Source: Heterodera schachtii
Taxonomy: Eukaryota; Nematoda; Chromadorea; Rhabditida; Heteroderidae
Direction of reading: 5' to 3'
NCBI GenBank assembly: GCA_023374025.1
Contig: SIJG01000015.1
Location: 257,547 to 321,546 of the forward strand
DNA length: 64,000 nt
Below the pieces are notes generated by a model. That model was not told the DNA's origin, did not search any database, and saw nothing but the letters and a program-made list of their open reading frames with translations. Shown piece after piece: positions 60,765 through 64,000 of this stretch (positions are counted from its first letter, which is position 1; each line of letters begins with the position of its first letter). Position numbers and translations under genes: made by a program.

Positions 60765-61165
60765 TTTTTTATAGTTTCTCTTCATAATTTACCTTTATTT
60801 TAAAAGAAAAGTGTAATTTGTTTTGCATTCATTTTTTAATTCAATATTTTTTTATTATATAAATAAATTATAATATTTATGAATGAAAATATGTAACAAA
60901 ATTATAAAATGACATAATATTTAAAAATATTTAAAAATATAAAAAATATATTAAATGACATAATATTTATAAATATAATTAATAAAAAAATTAATTTTTC
61001 AAATGATTACAAAGCTTAATAATCTAACCATAATTAATCACTTATGAACAAAAAAATATTGATCTAAATTTTTATACTTAAATAAAGTTTTTTATTTTAA
61101 ACAATGTTTCTTTTTTTAATAAAAAGTCAAGTTTTATAATATAATAAAAAATTTTTAATTTATAA
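60765..61165 (-). repeat. Dispersed repeat R4, right copy
   Basis: Reverse complement of 200-605 with the same landmark order, including the duplicated AAATGACATAATATTTA-type words and AAGTCAAGTTTTATAATATA. Confidence 0.75.
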
Positions 61166-61488
61166 CAAATCTATAAATGATGATATAATTAATACATTAC
61201 TTTATTCAGTTTATTTGACTGATTTCGATTTTACTTATTTTTTAAAATATTATTAATATATTCAAATTTTTTATTAAAAAATTTCATATTTATTATCCTT
61301 CGTGAAGCTACTACACTTTAAGTAAATTCAATTAATTAAATATTTATATTCGAAAAATAATATTATATAGCAACTTTCTTAAATACCAAAATGATATATA
61401 TCTATGTTGATTAATTATTAATGAATTTTCTCTTCAAATAATTACCCATAACTTTGCTTAAAACAAGTAACTTTTTAATTATTGGTAC

Positions 61489-61545
61489 CAGGGATTGCCA
61501 AATTAAAAAATAAAAAGCGAAATGCGAAATGCGAAAAGCGAAATA
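61489..61545 (+). mobile_element. Possible hAT-like terminus with GCGAAAT repeats
   Basis: CAGGGATTGCCAAATT at 61489 resembles a hAT-type terminus. It is followed 28 bp in by four GCGAAA(T/A) units at exact 7-bp spacing (61517, 61524, 61531, 61538), the arrangement expected of subterminal transposase-binding repeats. No ORF or second terminus was found. Confidence 0.4.
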
Positions 61546-63280
61546 TGCAAATTTAAATATATCTCATAGATATTTTTAAACTATGATTCATATTTTATAG
61601 TATGATAATAAAAAATCATTTCAGTAATATTAAATAATTACAAAGATTAATTGTTTTGTTTAGTTTTTCATTTATTAATCTATTCTTTATAATTAGAAAA
61701 GTATATTTATCACAAGTTAAAATAAATTTAAAAAATTTTAGTTGCTTAATTTAATAATCTCTATTCACTTTCAAAAATGTATACGAGTCTGTTAATATAT
61801 AATAGATGCACTAAAGTAATTAATTTGATATTTATTGAATATTCATAGTAAATCATACTTAATAAATTTTAAAAATTTTTTTTTTCATGGATTTCCTATT
61901 AAATTATCGGTTCGGAAAACGAAATCAATAGTCATGGCTTAAAATTATTTATCTATTATTTTAGTTTGTTGATTTAGGAGTTGTTAATAGCCATAAATAT
62001 AATAATGATCAAATTATTTCTTTAAACTGATATTTCTCGCCTAAATAATATTTTAGGCTTGTAAGATTTATAAATATAAGAGTGTAAAAAATGGTATAAA
62101 TCAATTAATATGGAAAAATATTGCGAGTTAAAGTTATATAAGAAAAAAAATGCATATTAAATATTTTAATATTTCTTTATAAAATATTGGGTCAAAGGAA
62201 AAATTTTAAATGGCGTGAAAAAAAATATAGTAAATAGCGAACAATATGCATTAAAGGTTTTGAAAGAATATAATTTAATATTAATAATAATAGTAAATTA
62301 AAATAAAATTTTATTTAACAAAAACATATGTATAAGCAAAGTTTCCGAAGGAAAGAGTTAATAAATTATTAACAAATTTTACTAACCTAAAAAAATTCAA
62401 CAAAACTTTAACCTGATGCAAAAATCTAAAAAAATACTATTCAAGAAAAGCAATTGAAATCTATCATTTACATAAAAGTAGAGAAATTTTAATGCATATC
62501 TATATAAATATAAAAAAATTATTACAAACAAAATAAAATAGAAAAATCTAAAAATATTATTAAAGAAAAACAACATTTTCATGCGATTATAATAAATTTA
62601 TGGTAAACATTTAAAATAAAATGATTTATTTAAAAAATTTATAAAATAATAATAAAATAAATTTTACTAATGAAGATAAAATGAGGTAAACAATACTTTA
62701 TGTGGTGGCAAGTGAGCAGAAAATATCTAAATAATAATTAATTAAATATATTATACCAAACAAATAAAAACAATTTATTAGCGTAAGAATATTACCAAAA
62801 TATGAAAATTTGAAACATGAAAAAAAATTTTATGACATAGTTAATGACTAATTAAGGAGAGATAAATGAAAAAACAATGAAGTAAAAAATCATTCAATAA
62901 AAAGTTCTTATTTCTTTTAAAAAGACATAAAAAACGTTTATAATGTGACGATAAAAAGACGAGAACCTCGACGAAGTTTGAAAGGAGGAATTCTAAACAA
63001 GAGAATTTAAAATAATCTATAATTACATAAATAATATGAATCGAAATTAAAATATCACTTTAAAAATATTTTTCAATAAGAATAAAACTATATTGATTTA
63101 TGAAAAGCTAACCAAAAGAGAAAATAATTATAATCATTATTTTTCCACATAATTAAAATAAAATATGGATGAAATAAATTAAAAAAAACAAATAGAAAAT
63201 TTTAAAATATTTATGATAATTTTTAGAGAAAAAAAATGCAAAAAAAGCTTAATTAATAAAATGTTTGGTAAATATTGATC
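61546..63280. other. AT-rich DNA, nothing recognised
   Basis: The frame at 62397-62582 is a Phe/Tyr/Leu-rich background frame. No gene recognised. Confidence 0.5.
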
Positions 63281-63475
63281 ATATGATCCAGAGCCAAAAA
63301 TGGTCGAAATATATACCAATCGATAGCTCTCGGTCTGTAATGGAAGAATCCGAAAGAATTTTTCTGCGGCAACCAATCCCTGAAGAGTTACAGACCCGGG
63401 ACTGAAATGGCCGAATGGCTTTGGGACTGAACCGTCCACTGGCTTAAAATGCATGGAATTGCGACAAAATGAATA
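63281..63475. other. GC-richer left shoulder of the foldback
   Basis: Sharply more balanced composition than the DNA to its left (for example TCGATAGCTCTCGGTCTGTA and GAGTTACAGACCCGGGACTG). A duplicated word GAATCCGAAAGAATTTTT occurs at 63347 and again at 63507 in the arm. A minus-strand frame of 121 codons (63179-63544) covers it. I recognise no domain and think it is part of the repeat. Confidence 0.45.
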
Positions 63476-64000
63476 TGAATCAATTCCGCACGGTCTGCTA
63501 ATCATGAATCCGAAAGAATTTTTGGATAAAAATGAAATTGACAAAAGTTATGGGTCATCAAAACCTCTAAAATGACTGTGATAAAAAAAACCAATTTAGT
63601 GAGCCAAAAAACGCTTAAGACCACTTGTAGCTTTCGAACTTCGCAAAAGGGAGCATGCGAAGACGGAGCAAGTAGTGGGGCGAGACGGAGGGCGAAGGAA
63701 GACGTCTGACGAGCGCCACAGGCGGTTGACTGCGGGGGCCCGAAGGGCCCCCGCAGTCAACCGCCTGCGGATCACGCGCGGACTTCTTCCGTAGCCCGTA
63801 GTCTCGCCCCACCTACTGGCCGCCGTAGTCGAGTGTGCGGCGGTTTTTTAGCGCAATAAGCAAAATTCATCTTTTATATTTGACGCATTTTTTTTTTTTT
63901 GGCTGAACCGATTTTGAGGGGAGTCTAACTTTTGTCAATTTCATTTTTATCCAAAAATTCTTTCGGATTCATGATTAGCAGACCGTGCGGAATTGATTCA
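63476..64000. mobile_element. Large foldback element, truncated by the window edge
   Basis: The outer arms 63476-63550 and 63926-64000 are perfect reverse complements over 75 bp, and the right arm reaches the last base of the window, so the repeat is probably longer. Concentric with it is a GC-rich core. Arms 63719-63741 and 63745-63767 form a perfect 23-bp stem with a GAA loop, and an imperfect extension brackets it (GGGGCGAGAC near 63678 pairs with GTCTCGCCCC near 63801). No transposase is visible. Confidence 0.85.
63719..63767. repeat. Perfect 23-bp GC-rich hairpin, GAA loop
   Basis: The left arm ends in CTGCGGGGGCCC and the right arm begins GGGCCCCCGCAG, separated only by GAA. All 23 positions pair. 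It sits at the symmetry centre of the foldback and would form a very stable hairpin in either DNA strand or in RNA. Confidence 0.97.

Noticed and set aside
63179..63812. Frames of 121 and 65 codons on the minus strand
   Set aside because: They lie inside the foldback and its shoulder, and one runs through the perfect hairpin; no recognisable domain.
1..64000. tRNA or rRNA genes
   Set aside because: I saw no cloverleaf with B-box-like sequence and no rRNA core; a covariance-model scan would be needed to exclude degenerate ones.
1..64000. Telomeric TTAGGC or similar arrays
   Set aside because: Only isolated single words occur, with no tandem run.

Overview
This is a very A+T-rich, gene-poor eukaryotic window. 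By eye more than four fifths of it is A/T, with long stretches of AAT/TTA-type low-complexity DNA. No intact host gene is recognisable. The organism is most likely a small-genome invertebrate. The Gag-Pol of the one intact element resembles nematode Ty3/Gypsy polyproteins, and extreme A+T content with a GC-richer mobile element would suit a plant-parasitic nematode such as a root-knot species. That is inference from memory, not a database match.

The dominant feature is a full-length Ty3/Gypsy LTR retrotransposon on the minus strand (15440-20592). It has two 235-bp LTRs that are base-for-base identical, a 5-bp AATAA duplication on both sides, a primer-binding site, a polypurine tract, a leader carrying about ten small hairpins, a Gag ORF with two zinc knuckles, and a Pol ORF (protease C-terminal part, reverse transcriptase, RNase H, integrase). 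There is no envelope gene. Gag and Pol are in different frames (+1), with the protease split across the overlap. A further out-of-register segment lies in the integrase C-terminal domain.

The other islands are remnants of DNA transposons or foldback elements that stand out by higher G+C: a hAT-like 5' end with a BED-finger ORF (2472-2966), a 382-bp non-autonomous TIR element (43503-43884), a possible second hAT-like end (61489-61545), a nested hairpin (8304-8431), and a large foldback with a GC-rich core that runs off the right edge (63476-64000). Several small GC-rich patches made of degenerate C-rich motifs occur at 3424-3513, 5603-5725, 5843-5930, 9668-9800 and 38305-38420.

The rest is AT-rich DNA. 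It contains several families of dispersed repeats of about 100-600 bp, in direct and inverted copies (R1-R8 below), a 165-bp tandem duplication, a 250-bp GA-rich purine tract and short A/T microsatellites. Copies of R4 and R1 near the left edge recur in mirror order and opposite orientation near the right edge.
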